Assembly: GCA_900770295.1 (NCBI GenBank)
Contig: CAAGJQ010000152.1
Location: 1 to 64,000 of the forward strand
Reading direction: 5' to 3'
DNA from: an uncultured Oscillibacter sp.
Lineage (GTDB): Bacteria; Bacillota; Clostridia; Oscillospirales; Oscillospiraceae
DNA: 64,000 nt
Below are positions 35,645-43,702 of the stretch, one piece after another. How positions within the stretch are numbered: position 1 is the first letter of the stretch; each line of letters begins with the position of its first letter. A program made the position numbers and the translations under genes. The notes below the pieces were generated by a model. That model made no database searches and had not been told where the DNA came from. It was given only the letters and a program-made list of their open reading frames with translations.

Positions 35645-35976
35645 TTTTTCTGTTTGGACCGCTGTACAGCGGGAAAAGAGAAGCTGCCATGAAGCTGCTC
35701 CAATGTGACGCGGCGGAGCTGGAGCGCCGGGCCGTGTGGGACGTTCAGGACCTGGCGGCGAAAAGCGGAGACCTCTCTGCCCTGGCGGAGGAGCTGGCGA
35801 AATATGACGTGGTGATCGCCACGGAGGTGGGCAGCGGCGTGGTGCCCGTGGACGCGGAGGAGCGGGCCGCCCGGGAGGCGGCGGGCCGGCTGAACTGCCT
35901 GCTGGCCCAACGGGCGGACGCGGTGGCGCGGGTGTTCTGCGGCATTCCAATGGTCCTCAAGGGGCGGCTGCCGTGA
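35641..35976 (+). CDS. Short CobU-like protein
   Basis: A 111-residue CobU relative starting with GTG. It keeps a degenerate P-loop (GPLYSGKRE, with Arg in place of Ser/Thr after Lys) and the C-terminal block ATEVGSGVVPVDAEERAAREAAGRLNCLLAQRADAVARVFCGIPMVLKG. The middle, including the guanylylated His segment seen in the full CobU at 34341, is absent. It may be a diverged non-catalytic or regulatory partner, or a decaying duplicate held in frame by 4-base overlaps with cobS and cobC. Confidence 0.78.
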   Translation: MIFLFGPLYSGKREAAMKLLQCDAAELERRAVWDVQDLAAKSGDLSALAEELAKYDVVIATEVGSGVVPVDAEERAAREAAGRLNCLLAQRADAVARVFCGIPMVLKGRLP

Positions 35977-36581
35977 ACGTTTGGATCTTGCGCCACGGCC
36001 GGACGGCCTATAACGCGGAGCACCGCTATCAGGGCCGGACGGACATCCCCCTGTCCCCGGCGGGAGCGGCGGAGCTTCAGCGGGCGGAGATCACCCCGCC
36101 TGTGGTGTACGTCTCTCCCCTGTGCCGGACCGGACAGACTGCGGCCCGGATATTTCCTGCTGCAAAGCAGATGGTGGTAAAAGACCTGGCTGAAATGGAT
36201 TTCGGCGCCTTTGAGGGCCGGAATTATGTGGAGATGGAGCACGACCTGGATTATCGGGCCTGGGTGGACGGCGGCTGCGAGGGCCGCTGCCCCGGCGGAG
36301 AGAGTCGGGCGGAGTTTTGCGACAGAGTCTGCACCGCGTTTTCCACGCTGGTGGACGAGACAACTGTCCGGGGGGAGTCCCCGCTGGTGATCGTGGCCCA
36401 CGGCGGCGTGCAGATGGCGGTCATGGAGCGGTTTGCTCTGCCGGAGCGAGGGTATTTTGACTGGAACGCCCCCTGCGGCGGCGGATATGTGCTGGACTGG
36501 GAGAGAGACCTCTGGCAGTCCGGGCGGAAGCTCCGGCTGCTGCGGGAAGTGCGGTATACGAAAGGCGAAGGCATATGCTGA
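35973..36581 (+). CDS. cobC: Alpha-ribazole phosphatase CobC (histidine phosphatase)
   Basis: A 202-residue histidine phosphatase with LRHGRTAYNAEHRYQGRTDIPLSPAG and the second catalytic His in VIVAHGGVQMAVM. Context makes removal of the phosphate from alpha-ribazole-5'-phosphate or adenosylcobalamin-5'-phosphate likely. It starts at GTG and overlaps cbiB by 7 bases. Confidence 0.87.
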   Translation: MNVWILRHGRTAYNAEHRYQGRTDIPLSPAGAAELQRAEITPPVVYVSPLCRTGQTAARIFPAAKQMVVKDLAEMDFGAFEGRNYVEMEHDLDYRAWVDGGCEGRCPGGESRAEFCDRVCTAFSTLVDETTVRGESPLVIVAHGGVQMAVMERFALPERGYFDWNAPCGGGYVLDWERDLWQSGRKLRLLREVRYTKGEGIC

Positions 36582-37537
36582 TTTTAAAAGCCGCAGTCTG
36601 CGGTTTTATCCTCGATTGTATTCTGGGTGACCCATCGTGGATGCCACACCCAGTTGTCTATATGGGAAAGGCCATCACCTGGGCGGAGAGGTTCCTCCGG
36701 GCCAGGTTTCCCAAAACGCCGGAGGGGGAATTCCGGGCGGGGCTGTGTCTGGCGGCGGGACTGCCTCTCATTACGCTGATCGTCACGGGCGGCGTCTGCG
36801 CTCTGGCGTCGCGGCTCCACTGGGCGGCGGGCTTCGCTGTGCAGACGTTGTGGTGCTGGCAGGCGCTTGCTATGCGGGACCTGGCGGCGGAGAGCCGGAA
36901 TGTCTGGAGGGAACTCCAAAAGGAGGACCTGCCTGCCGCCAGAGGAGCGGTGGGACGCATCGTCGGGCGGGACACGGACCGTCTGACGGCGGAGGGCGTC
37001 ATCAGGGCCGCTGTGGAGACGGTGTCCGAAAACTTTTCCGACGGTGTGGCGGCTCCCATGCTCTATATGTTTCTGGGCGGCGCGCCGCTGGCCCTGGCAT
37101 ACAAGGCCATCAACACCATGGACAGCATGGTGGGCTACAAAAACGAGCGGTATCTGTGGTTTGGCCGGGCGGCGGCAAAGCTGGACGACGCGGCCAATTA
37201 CATCCCATCCCGCGTCTCCGCGCTCTGCTGGATCGCCGCGGCGGCACTGACGGGACAGGACTGGAAGGGCGCCTGGCGGGTCTGGCGGCGGGACCGCCAT
37301 CGCCACAGCAGCCCCAACGCCGCCCAGACGGAGGCGGCCTGTGCGGGTTCTCTGGGCGTTCAGCTGAACGGGCCTGCGTGGTATTTTGGGCAGCTGCATG
37401 AGAAGCCATTCCTCGGGGACGCGCTGCGCCCGGTGGAGACAGAGGATATTTTAAGGGCGATCCGAATGATGTATGCCGGAAGTGCGCTGCTGCTGGCAGT
37501 ATGCGCGGCAGTCCGATTCGGATGGTGCTGTTTTTGA
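36575..37537 (+). CDS. cbiB: Adenosylcobinamide-phosphate synthase CbiB
   Basis: A 320-residue membrane enzyme that attaches the aminopropanol arm. Diagnostic parts are DCILGDPSWMPHPVVYMGKAI, ETVSENFSDGVAAPMLYMFLGGAPLALAYKAINTMDSMVGYKNERY and HSSPNAAQTEAACAGSLGVQLNG. It has four or more membrane helices. Confidence 0.95.
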   Translation: MLILKAAVCGFILDCILGDPSWMPHPVVYMGKAITWAERFLRARFPKTPEGEFRAGLCLAAGLPLITLIVTGGVCALASRLHWAAGFAVQTLWCWQALAMRDLAAESRNVWRELQKEDLPAARGAVGRIVGRDTDRLTAEGVIRAAVETVSENFSDGVAAPMLYMFLGGAPLALAYKAINTMDSMVGYKNERYLWFGRAAAKLDDAANYIPSRVSALCWIAAAALTGQDWKGAWRVWRRDRHRHSSPNAAQTEAACAGSLGVQLNGPAWYFGQLHEKPFLGDALRPVETEDILRAIRMMYAGSALLLAVCAAVRFGWCCF

Positions 37538-37548
37538 GGGAGAACGAT

Positions 37549-38607
37549 ATGAAGCATGAACTGATGCACGGCGGCGACTGGGCCGGTTTCCTGCGGGAGC
37601 AGGGATATCTGCCGTTGGACTATTCCTCCAATGTCAGTCCTCTGGGCGTGCCGGAGGGCGTGCGTGCTGCCCTGTGTGCGGCGGCCAACTGGGCGGACCG
37701 GTACCCGGATCCGCTGTGCCGGGAGCTGCGCGGGGCGCTGTCCCGGAAGGAGAATGTTCCGAAGGAGCAGATCCTCTGCGGAAACGGCGCGGCGGACCTG
37801 ATCTTCCGGGCGGTGCTGGCCCGGCGGCCCCGCCGGGCGCTGGTGACGGCGCCGACCTTCGCAGAGTATGAGACCGCGCTGCAAACCGTTGGATGCACGG
37901 TGGAACACGCGGTGCTGAAAGCGGATAACAGCTTTGCCTTGGACAAAGATTTTCTGCATGCCATTACGCCGGAGACGGACATGGTGTTCCTCTGTGAGCC
38001 CAACAATCCCACGGGCGTGACCACCGCCCCCGCGCTTCTGACACAGATTTTGGAGCGGTGCCGGGATACCGGCACGCTGCTGGTCCTGGATGAGTGCTTC
38101 GGGGACTTCCTGGACGCGCCGGAGGCCCACACCAGAAAGGCGGACCTGGCGGAGTTTCCGAATCTCCTGCTGCTGAAGGCATTCACGAAGCTGTACGCCA
38201 TGGCGGGCGTCCGCCTGGGGTACGCCATGTGCGCCGACACGGATTTTCTGGAGCGGATGCGTCAGACGGGACAGCCGTGGGCTGTCTCCTCCCTGGCCCA
38301 GGCGGCAGGCGTGGCGGCCCTGGAGGAGACGGACTATGTCCGCCGGGTACGGGAACTGACGGCAATGGAGCGGGCGTGGCTGATCGGGCAGCTGACCGGC
38401 CTGGGCCTGCGGGTGATCCCGGGAGAGGCCAACTATCTGCTGTTCCGGAGCCCCCGCCCATTGGGGGAGCCGCTGGAACGGCAGGGCATTCTGCTCCGGA
38501 ACTGCGGAAATTATGTGGGGTTGGACGATACATGGTACCGCATCGCGGTGCGGACCCGAACAGATAACCGGCGGCTGATCGAGGCGCTGGGGGAGGTGCT
38601 CCGGTGA
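37549..38607 (+). CDS. cobD: Threonine-phosphate decarboxylase CobD
   Basis: A 352-residue PLP enzyme that makes aminopropanol phosphate. It starts KHELMHGGDWAGFLREQGY, then DYSSNVSPLGVPEGV, LCEPNNPTGV, LDECFGDFL and the PLP lysine in KAFTKLYAMAGVRLGY. ATG 37549 follows GAGGGAG; the open frame extends further upstream without similarity. No threonine kinase (PduX) gene is visible. Confidence 0.92.
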   Translation: MKHELMHGGDWAGFLREQGYLPLDYSSNVSPLGVPEGVRAALCAAANWADRYPDPLCRELRGALSRKENVPKEQILCGNGAADLIFRAVLARRPRRALVTAPTFAEYETALQTVGCTVEHAVLKADNSFALDKDFLHAITPETDMVFLCEPNNPTGVTTAPALLTQILERCRDTGTLLVLDECFGDFLDAPEAHTRKADLAEFPNLLLLKAFTKLYAMAGVRLGYAMCADTDFLERMRQTGQPWAVSSLAQAAGVAALEETDYVRRVRELTAMERAWLIGQLTGLGLRVIPGEANYLLFRSPRPLGEPLERQGILLRNCGNYVGLDDTWYRIAVRTRTDNRRLIEALGEVLR

Positions 38608-40094
38608 GCAGAGCAAAGTGCATTATGATCCAGGGGACCATGTCCGGGGCGGGCAAGAGCCTGCTGTGCGCCGGACTGTGCCGGGTGTTCCGGCAGGACG
38701 GCTGGCGGGTGGCCCCCTTTAAGAGCCAGAATATGGCCCTGAACAGCTATGTGACGCGGCAGGGGCTGGAGATGGGCCGGGCCCAGGTGATGCAGGCGGA
38801 GGCCGCCGGCGTCCAGCCGGATGTGCGGATGAATCCGATCCTGCTCAAGCCCTCCAGCGACACGGGCAGCCAGGTCATTGTCAACGGAGAAATCCGGGGG
38901 CAGATGACCGCCGCGGAGTATTTCCGATATAAGAAGCAGCTGATCCCCGAGGTCCTGGCGGCCTATGACAGCCTTGCGGCGGAAAATGACCTGATCGTCA
39001 TTGAGGGCGCCGGCTCACCTGCGGAGATCAACCTGCGGGCGGACGACATTGTAAACATGGGCCTGGCGGAGCTGGTGAACGCCCCGGTGCTGCTGGCGGG
39101 AGACATCGACCGGGGCGGCGTATTCGCCCAACTGTACGGCACGGTGGCTCTGCTGCGGCCCGAGGAGCGGGCGAGAATCAAGGGTCTCATTGTCAACAAG
39201 TTCCGGGGGGACCCGGAGATTTTGCGGCCGGGCCTTGTCCAATTGGAGGAACTGACCGGCATTCCGGTGCTGGGCACGGTCCCCTACCTCCATGTGGATG
39301 TGGACGATGAGGATTCCCTGGCGCCCTGCCTGGAGCAGAGAGAGTCCCACAAGCCCATCGACATCGCGGTGGTCCGCCTGCCCCGCATCTCCAATTTCAC
39401 GGACTTCCTGCCATTGGAATGCCATCCGCTTCTGGGCGTGCGGTACGTCAGCCGGGCGGATGAACTGGGCATGCCGGACATGGTGATCCTGCCCGGGACC
39501 AAGAGCACCATGGCGGACCTGCTGTGGATGCGGGAGAACGGTCTGGAGGCGGCGGTGCAGAAGCTGGCCTCCCGTGGAACGCCGGTCCTGGGCGTCTGCG
39601 GCGGCTATCAGATGCTGGGCGAGGAGATCACGGACCTCCACGGCGCGGAAGGCGCCCTGACGGCCCTGCGGGGGATGGGACTTCTGCCGTGCAAAACCGC
39701 GTTCGAACCGGAAAAGACCCGGACCCGTGTCCGGGCCCGGGTCACTGGCGGGCCGCTGGAGCAGGCCGTGCTGGACGGCTACGAGATCCATATGGGCATC
39801 ACAGATGTCCGGGGAGAGTCGTTTTGCCGGCTGGAAAACGGCCGGGAGGACGGCTGCCGCAGCGGCAATGTGCTCGGCACCTATCTCCACGGACTGTTTG
39901 ACAGCGGCGAGTTGACGGAAAAGCTGGCGGACTGGCTCTGCGGCCGGAAGGGGATTCAGGCCGCCCACACGGCGCCGGAGTCCTGGCACCAGCACAAGGA
40001 GCATCAGTACGATATTCTGGCGGAGGGCCTGCGTGCGGCGCTGGATATGGCGGCGCTCCGCCGTATTCTGGAAGAGGAGGAAACGGGAAGATGA
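38604..40094 (+). CDS. cbiP: Cobyric acid synthase CbiP
   Basis: A 496-residue glutamine-dependent amidase that amidates four side chains. N-terminal P-loop IQGTMSGAGKSLLCAGLCR, then FKSQNMALNSYVT, and C-terminal amidotransferase LGVCGGYQMLGEEI. GTG start overlaps cobD. The substrate must already be adenosylated, pointing to a separate adenosyltransferase. Confidence 0.95.
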   Translation: MSRAKCIMIQGTMSGAGKSLLCAGLCRVFRQDGWRVAPFKSQNMALNSYVTRQGLEMGRAQVMQAEAAGVQPDVRMNPILLKPSSDTGSQVIVNGEIRGQMTAAEYFRYKKQLIPEVLAAYDSLAAENDLIVIEGAGSPAEINLRADDIVNMGLAELVNAPVLLAGDIDRGGVFAQLYGTVALLRPEERARIKGLIVNKFRGDPEILRPGLVQLEELTGIPVLGTVPYLHVDVDDEDSLAPCLEQRESHKPIDIAVVRLPRISNFTDFLPLECHPLLGVRYVSRADELGMPDMVILPGTKSTMADLLWMRENGLEAAVQKLASRGTPVLGVCGGYQMLGEEITDLHGAEGALTALRGMGLLPCKTAFEPEKTRTRVRARVTGGPLEQAVLDGYEIHMGITDVRGESFCRLENGREDGCRSGNVLGTYLHGLFDSGELTEKLADWLCGRKGIQAAHTAPESWHQHKEHQYDILAEGLRAALDMAALRRILEEEETGR

Positions 40095-40759
40095 AAGAGC
40101 AGCACACCCAGCCGGCGGATATCGAGCGGACCAGTATGTCCATCATTGAGCAGGAGTTGCGGGCACGGGGAATTTCCCTGCCAACCGAGACGGCGCCTGT
40201 GATCAAGCGGGTGATCCACACCACCGCGGATTTTGAATACGTGGAGACCCTGCGTTTTACGCCGGACGCGGTGGCACTTGGAACAGCGGCTGTGAAGCAG
40301 GGCGTGATCGTGACCGATACCAACATGGCCTGCGCCGGCGTCAGCAAGCCGGCATTGGCCCGCCTGGGCAGCGAAGTCCATTGCTTTATGGCGGAATCCT
40401 CCGTGGCGGAGGAGGCCCGCCGTCAGGCCACCACCCGGGCGGCGGTGTCCATGGCTTTGGCGCTGGAGACCTGGGAACATCCGGTACTGGCAGTCGGCAA
40501 CGCCCCCACCGCCCTGCTCCGCATCGCGGAGCTGCTGGAGGAGGGAAAGCGCCCGGCCCTGGTGATCGGTGTGCCGGTGGGCTTTGTCAATGTGGTGGAG
40601 AGCAAGGAGCGGCTGCTGGAGGCCTGCCGGCGCCACGGCGTCCCCGCCATCGTGGCGTTGGGCCGCAAGGGCGGCAGCAATGTGGCGGCAGCCATCTGCA
40701 ATGCCCTGCTGTACAGCGCCGCCGGTCAGCTGGACCCGGCGGCCCGGGGCTGGCAGTAA
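40091..40759 (+). CDS. cbiC: Cobalt-precorrin-8 methylmutase CbiC
   Basis: A 222-residue enzyme that moves the C11 methyl to C12. The catalytic His is in VIKRVIHTTADFEY, followed by TDTNMACAGVSKPALARLG and GNAPTALLRIAELL. It is the last gene of the riboswitch-led operon, overlapping cbiP by 4 bases. Confidence 0.94.
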   Translation: MKEQHTQPADIERTSMSIIEQELRARGISLPTETAPVIKRVIHTTADFEYVETLRFTPDAVALGTAAVKQGVIVTDTNMACAGVSKPALARLGSEVHCFMAESSVAEEARRQATTRAAVSMALALETWEHPVLAVGNAPTALLRIAELLEEGKRPALVIGVPVGFVNVVESKERLLEACRRHGVPAIVALGRKGGSNVAAAICNALLYSAAGQLDPAARGWQ

Positions 40760-40787
40760 GCGGCGTGCCAGCGGATCAGCCCTTGCT

Positions 40788-40838
40788 GAAAAAATAAAAA
40801 ACGCCTTCTGATACATCCCTGTATCAGAAGGCGTTCCG
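40788..40838 (-). terminator. eutQ-side terminator hairpin
   Basis: A perfect 15-bp stem (40800-40814 with 40821-40835). On the minus strand it runs into a long T tract (complement of 40788-40799), so it should end transcription from eutQ; on the plus strand it may only weakly stop the cob operon. Confidence 0.78.
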
Positions 40839-40920
40839 CACGATATTTGTTTTTCAGAGCCTGTTCGACCGAAAAACCTGTGCCTTACACCAAACCGGAT
40901 TTGGCGGATAGACGCCTGGT

Positions 40921-41352
40921 TCAGGCCTCCTGCCAGTTGGCGGGGAAAACGAAATAAACGTACCGGGCCTGGTTGGGTGTACGGAAATGAATATGGGTGT
41001 TCTTGGGAATGTAGAGCACATCGCCCGGATGGCCGGTCAAAACCATGCCGCTGTCCAGAACGATCTCCAGAGTTCCCTCCATCACATAATCATATTCATC
41101 ATAGGTCAGCGTCCACTCAAAGTCGGCGCCGTCCAACAGTTCCATCAGGCCGGCTCCCATGCGGGGGGCCTCCTCCAAGGTGGTCAGATCCTGGACGCGC
41201 ACATCCTGGCGGCCCTCAAACGGTTCGGTTTTTACTGCGGCAGTGCGGATCAGCATCGCGCCGCTGGCATCACGCTGCTTGGTCTGGTCGGCCCCGACCT
41301 GGGATACGACCCGACGAACGATTTCACGGATGAGTTCTTCCTGTGGCTGCAT
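40921..41352 (-). CDS. eutQ: Ethanolamine utilisation cupin EutQ (acetate-kinase-like)
   Basis: A 143-residue protein with a C-terminal cupin (LTYDEYDYVMEGTLEIVLDSGMVLTGHPGDVLYIPKNTHIHF). In enterobacteria EutQ shows acetate kinase activity with EutD; here the partner would be PduL. The first 16 residues after Met-Gln-Pro (QEELIREIVRRVVSQV) form an amphipathic helix like a microcompartment targeting peptide. RBS GGAG precedes the ATG. It is divergent from the rest of the eut region and has its own promoter. Confidence 0.87.
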   Translation of the reverse strand: MQPQEELIREIVRRVVSQVGADQTKQRDASGAMLIRTAAVKTEPFEGRQDVRVQDLTTLEEAPRMGAGLMELLDGADFEWTLTYDEYDYVMEGTLEIVLDSGMVLTGHPGDVLYIPKNTHIHFRTPNQARYVYFVFPANWQEA

Positions 41353-41386
41353 ATATAACGCTCCTTTTTTGCTTCATTAAAAGGAA

Positions 41387-41400
41387 CGCTCTCAATATTC
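41387..41400. repeat. 14-base direct repeat, copy 1
   Basis: CGCTCTCAATATTC occurs here, in the eutQ leader, and again at 41559-41572, in the ureohydrolase leader. Confidence 0.6.
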
Positions 41401-41406
41401 CTATCT

Positions 41407-41435
41407 AGCGTATCAATGGCCAGAGAAAAAGTCAA
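41407..41435 (-). promoter_or_regulatory. Probable eutQ promoter
   Basis: On the minus strand TTGACT (41430-41435), 17-base spacer, TACGCT (41407-41412). It lacks the dyad found in the three MerR-type promoters. Confidence 0.55.
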
Positions 41436-41492
41436 GCGGGAAATCAGCGAGTTTCTCACAAAAAAATGCGCCAAATTTTATCAAAAAAAGAC

Positions 41493-41523
41493 TTGACTCT
41501 TGTGCTGCACAAAAGATTATCAT
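41493..41523 (+). promoter_or_regulatory. MerR-type promoter/operator 1 (ureohydrolase)
   Basis: TTGACT (41493-41498) and TATCAT (41518-41523) are 19 bases apart, and the spacer carries the dyad TTGTG-CTG-CACAA. MerR-family activators bind such dyads in overlong spacers. The transcript would have an untranslated leader of about 135 bases. Confidence 0.8.
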
Positions 41524-41558
41524 GTAGTCAATGCGGAAGGGGCGCCGCAAAAAGGCAT

Positions 41559-41572
41559 CGCTCTCAATATTC
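41559..41572. repeat. 14-base direct repeat, copy 2
   Basis: Second copy of CGCTCTCAATATTC, within the transcribed leader of the ureohydrolase gene. Confidence 0.6.
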
Positions 41573-41667
41573 AAATCACTGGGAAAGGCAAGGGCGCCGC
41601 GGCCCTGTTCCATTCCCACAGCGAATGCCAAGTACTTCAACTTCATGAAGAAAAGGAGATATGAGTC

Positions 41668-42627
41668 ATGATCAAATACAAGGCGAAGAACTCTCTGAAA
41701 TCCCCCCGCTTCTCCGGCATCAAGACCTTTATGCGTATGGAGAACGTCGCTACCACCGATGACATCGATTTCGCGGTAGTCGGCATTCCCTATGATACCT
41801 GCGCTTCCTACCGTGTGGGCACCCGTCTGGGCCCCGCCGCCATCCGCGATATGTCCTGCCTGGCTGCCAAGCCGTACAACGGCCCTCTGCAGGTCGGCAT
41901 TTTTGACGAGTGCTCCGGTGTCGACTACGGCGACCTGGGTTCCGTCCCCGGCTACATCGAGGAGTCCTTTGACATCATTACCGAGGGCATGCTGCCCTTC
42001 TTTGAAAAGGGCGTTGTGCCCATCGCCATGGGCGGCGACCACAGCGTGACCCTGCCTGAGCTGCGCGCCTGCGCCAAGGCCAACGGCCCTGTGGCTCTGA
42101 TCCACTTCGACGCTCACTATGACACCATTCACGAGTATTTCGGCAAGCCCTACAACCACGGCACTCCTTTCTATCATGCCGCCAAGGAGGGCCTGGTGGA
42201 CACCTCCAAGTCCATCCAGGTCGGCATCCGTGAGGGCCTGTATGGTCCCGAGGACCTGACCAACTCCACTGACCTGGGCTACAAGGTTCTGAAGGCCGAC
42301 GAGTGCCACAAGATGAGCATGCAGGAGATCGTGGAGATCATCAAGGAGCGCGTTGGCACATCCAAGGCTTTCCTGACCTTCGACATCGACTTCCTGGATC
42401 CCGCATACGCTCCCGGCACCGGCACGCCCGTTCCCGGCGGCTTCTCCACCGCTGAGGCTCTGGAGCTGATCCGCGGTCTGAAGGACCTGAACATCATCGG
42501 CTACGATATCGTGGAGGTCTCTCCCCCCTACGATCCCACCAACATCACCGCTATTGCCGCTGCCGGCCTGATGCAGGAGTTCATCTCCCACGTGGCCTAT
42601 CGCAAAAAGAATAAGATTACCTTCTAA
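41668..42627 (+). CDS. Ureohydrolase (agmatinase/arginase family)
   Basis: A 319-residue manganese-dependent hydrolase that should release urea from a guanidino compound. All metal motifs are present: GGDHSVTLPE, HFDAHYDT and FDIDFLDPAYAPGTGTPVPGG. Agmatine is the usual annotation, but the gene is alone under promoter 1, shares its operator with the eut operon, and no polyamine genes are near. A guanidino-alcohol such as 2-guanidinoethanol, which would yield ethanolamine, is a speculative alternative. AAAGGAG lies upstream of the ATG. CGC/CGT arginine codons suggest high expression. Confidence 0.85.
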   Translation: MIKYKAKNSLKSPRFSGIKTFMRMENVATTDDIDFAVVGIPYDTCASYRVGTRLGPAAIRDMSCLAAKPYNGPLQVGIFDECSGVDYGDLGSVPGYIEESFDIITEGMLPFFEKGVVPIAMGGDHSVTLPELRACAKANGPVALIHFDAHYDTIHEYFGKPYNHGTPFYHAAKEGLVDTSKSIQVGIREGLYGPEDLTNSTDLGYKVLKADECHKMSMQEIVEIIKERVGTSKAFLTFDIDFLDPAYAPGTGTPVPGGFSTAEALELIRGLKDLNIIGYDIVEVSPPYDPTNITAIAAAGLMQEFISHVAYRKKNKITF

Positions 42628-42656
42628 TTTTTACTCCAAAACAGATTCTCGGCAGC

Positions 42657-42697
42657 AGAACACCCGCCTTTAACAAAGGCGGGTGTTCTGTTTTTTA
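42657..42697. terminator. Terminator after the ureohydrolase
   Basis: A perfect 13-bp stem (42659-42671 with 42675-42687) followed by TTTTTT. It lies between convergent genes. Confidence 0.85.
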
Positions 42698-42713
42698 TCA
42701 TATTGCCGTGCGA

Positions 42714-43544
42714 TCATACTTTTCGGACAGGCACCTGGATCTCCATCAGCGTCTCTTTGGGGTCGCTGGTGAGGGTGACGTCGATTTTGTAAATTTGAAA
42801 AAGCTTTCCGTCTACCACATAGTCGTGGACACGGAGGTAATCCTTGATGATCTCAAAGCAGGGGGAGTACTGCTCCAGACCGCCGTCATGGTAATACATA
42901 CAGATATACTGGCCGGCCGGGATCTCCTGCTTGTACTCGGACTCAATGTCACTGTCCTCCACAAACAGCATGGGGACGGAAGGAATATAGCCGTCCGTTT
43001 TTTCCAGCAGATGCTCATCGGCATAGACACCTACCCGGTCACTGGCCAAAATGGGAGCGGTCTCATTCAGATACCACTCCAGTTTAGTAAAGGCATAGGC
43101 ATGCTCTCTGGGACCGCCGGCCGGCTCGTCAAAGGTGATCATATACCGCTTGGGAAAGTGACACTCAAAGACCACATCGGTAATGGGGGGATCGGTCAGC
43201 TCCTCCAGAAAATGCAGCTTCCGGCTGAGCGTTTTGCTCAGGAGCATCTTCTGACGAATTTCCTCCTGGAGCAGATGATGGTGATGGGTCAGTATCTCAG
43301 TGGATTTTTTCAGGTTGCGGTTGGTGAAATAGTCCTGTATGTCCTCAATGGACATGCCCAACTGGCGCAGCTCCTTGATGGTGCCAAGACGCTCGTACTG
43401 GCGAATCGAATAGTACCGGTATTTGGTCTCCGGATCCACATAGACAGGTTTGAGCAAACCGATTCTATCGTAATATCGGAGCGTTTCGCTGGTGACTCGC
43501 CGGAGCTTGGCCAGCTCGGTAATAGAGAGTAACTCGTCTTTCAT
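42714..43544 (-). CDS. MerR-family transcriptional activator with GyrI-like effector domain
   Basis: A 276-residue regulator. The N-terminal winged helix reads LSITELAKLRRVTSETLRYYDRIGLLKPVYVDPETKYRYYS; a dimerisation helix follows (about 78-120), then a C-terminal effector-binding domain like BmrR/BltR (PAGQYICMYYHDGGLEQYSPCFEIIKDYL). Such domains bind organic cations and polyamines. It lies between the three operator-bearing promoters and is the obvious candidate activator. No EutV/EutW is present. AGGAGG lies before the ATG. Confidence 0.88.
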   Translation of the reverse strand: MKDELLSITELAKLRRVTSETLRYYDRIGLLKPVYVDPETKYRYYSIRQYERLGTIKELRQLGMSIEDIQDYFTNRNLKKSTEILTHHHHLLQEEIRQKMLLSKTLSRKLHFLEELTDPPITDVVFECHFPKRYMITFDEPAGGPREHAYAFTKLEWYLNETAPILASDRVGVYADEHLLEKTDGYIPSVPMLFVEDSDIESEYKQEIPAGQYICMYYHDGGLEQYSPCFEIIKDYLRVHDYVVDGKLFQIYKIDVTLTSDPKETLMEIQVPVRKV

Positions 43545-43575
43545 CTGGCACCTCCTGATAAAATTTTCGGAATGG

Positions 43576-43604
43576 ATTTTATCACAGGGATATTGCTTTG
43601 TCAA
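43576..43604 (-). promoter_or_regulatory. Promoter of the merR gene
   Basis: On the minus strand TTGACA (43599-43604), 17-base spacer, TAAAAT (43576-43581). It is divergent from promoter 2 and only 34 bases away from its -35, so operator binding might also affect it. Confidence 0.75.
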
Positions 43605-43638
43605 AATATGATAGAAAAAACAGAATTGTTCACAAAAC

Positions 43639-43669
43639 TTGACCTTTGTGCTGCACAAAATGATATAGT
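43639..43669 (+). promoter_or_regulatory. MerR-type promoter/operator 2 (HAD phosphatase)
   Basis: TTGACC (43639-43644), 19-base spacer with dyad TTTGTG-CTG-CACAAA, TATAGT (43664-43669). It is almost identical to operators 1 and 3. Confidence 0.85.
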
Positions 43670-43702
43670 GACTGCGAATTTGCTTGAGAGGAGCGCCTTG
43701 GG

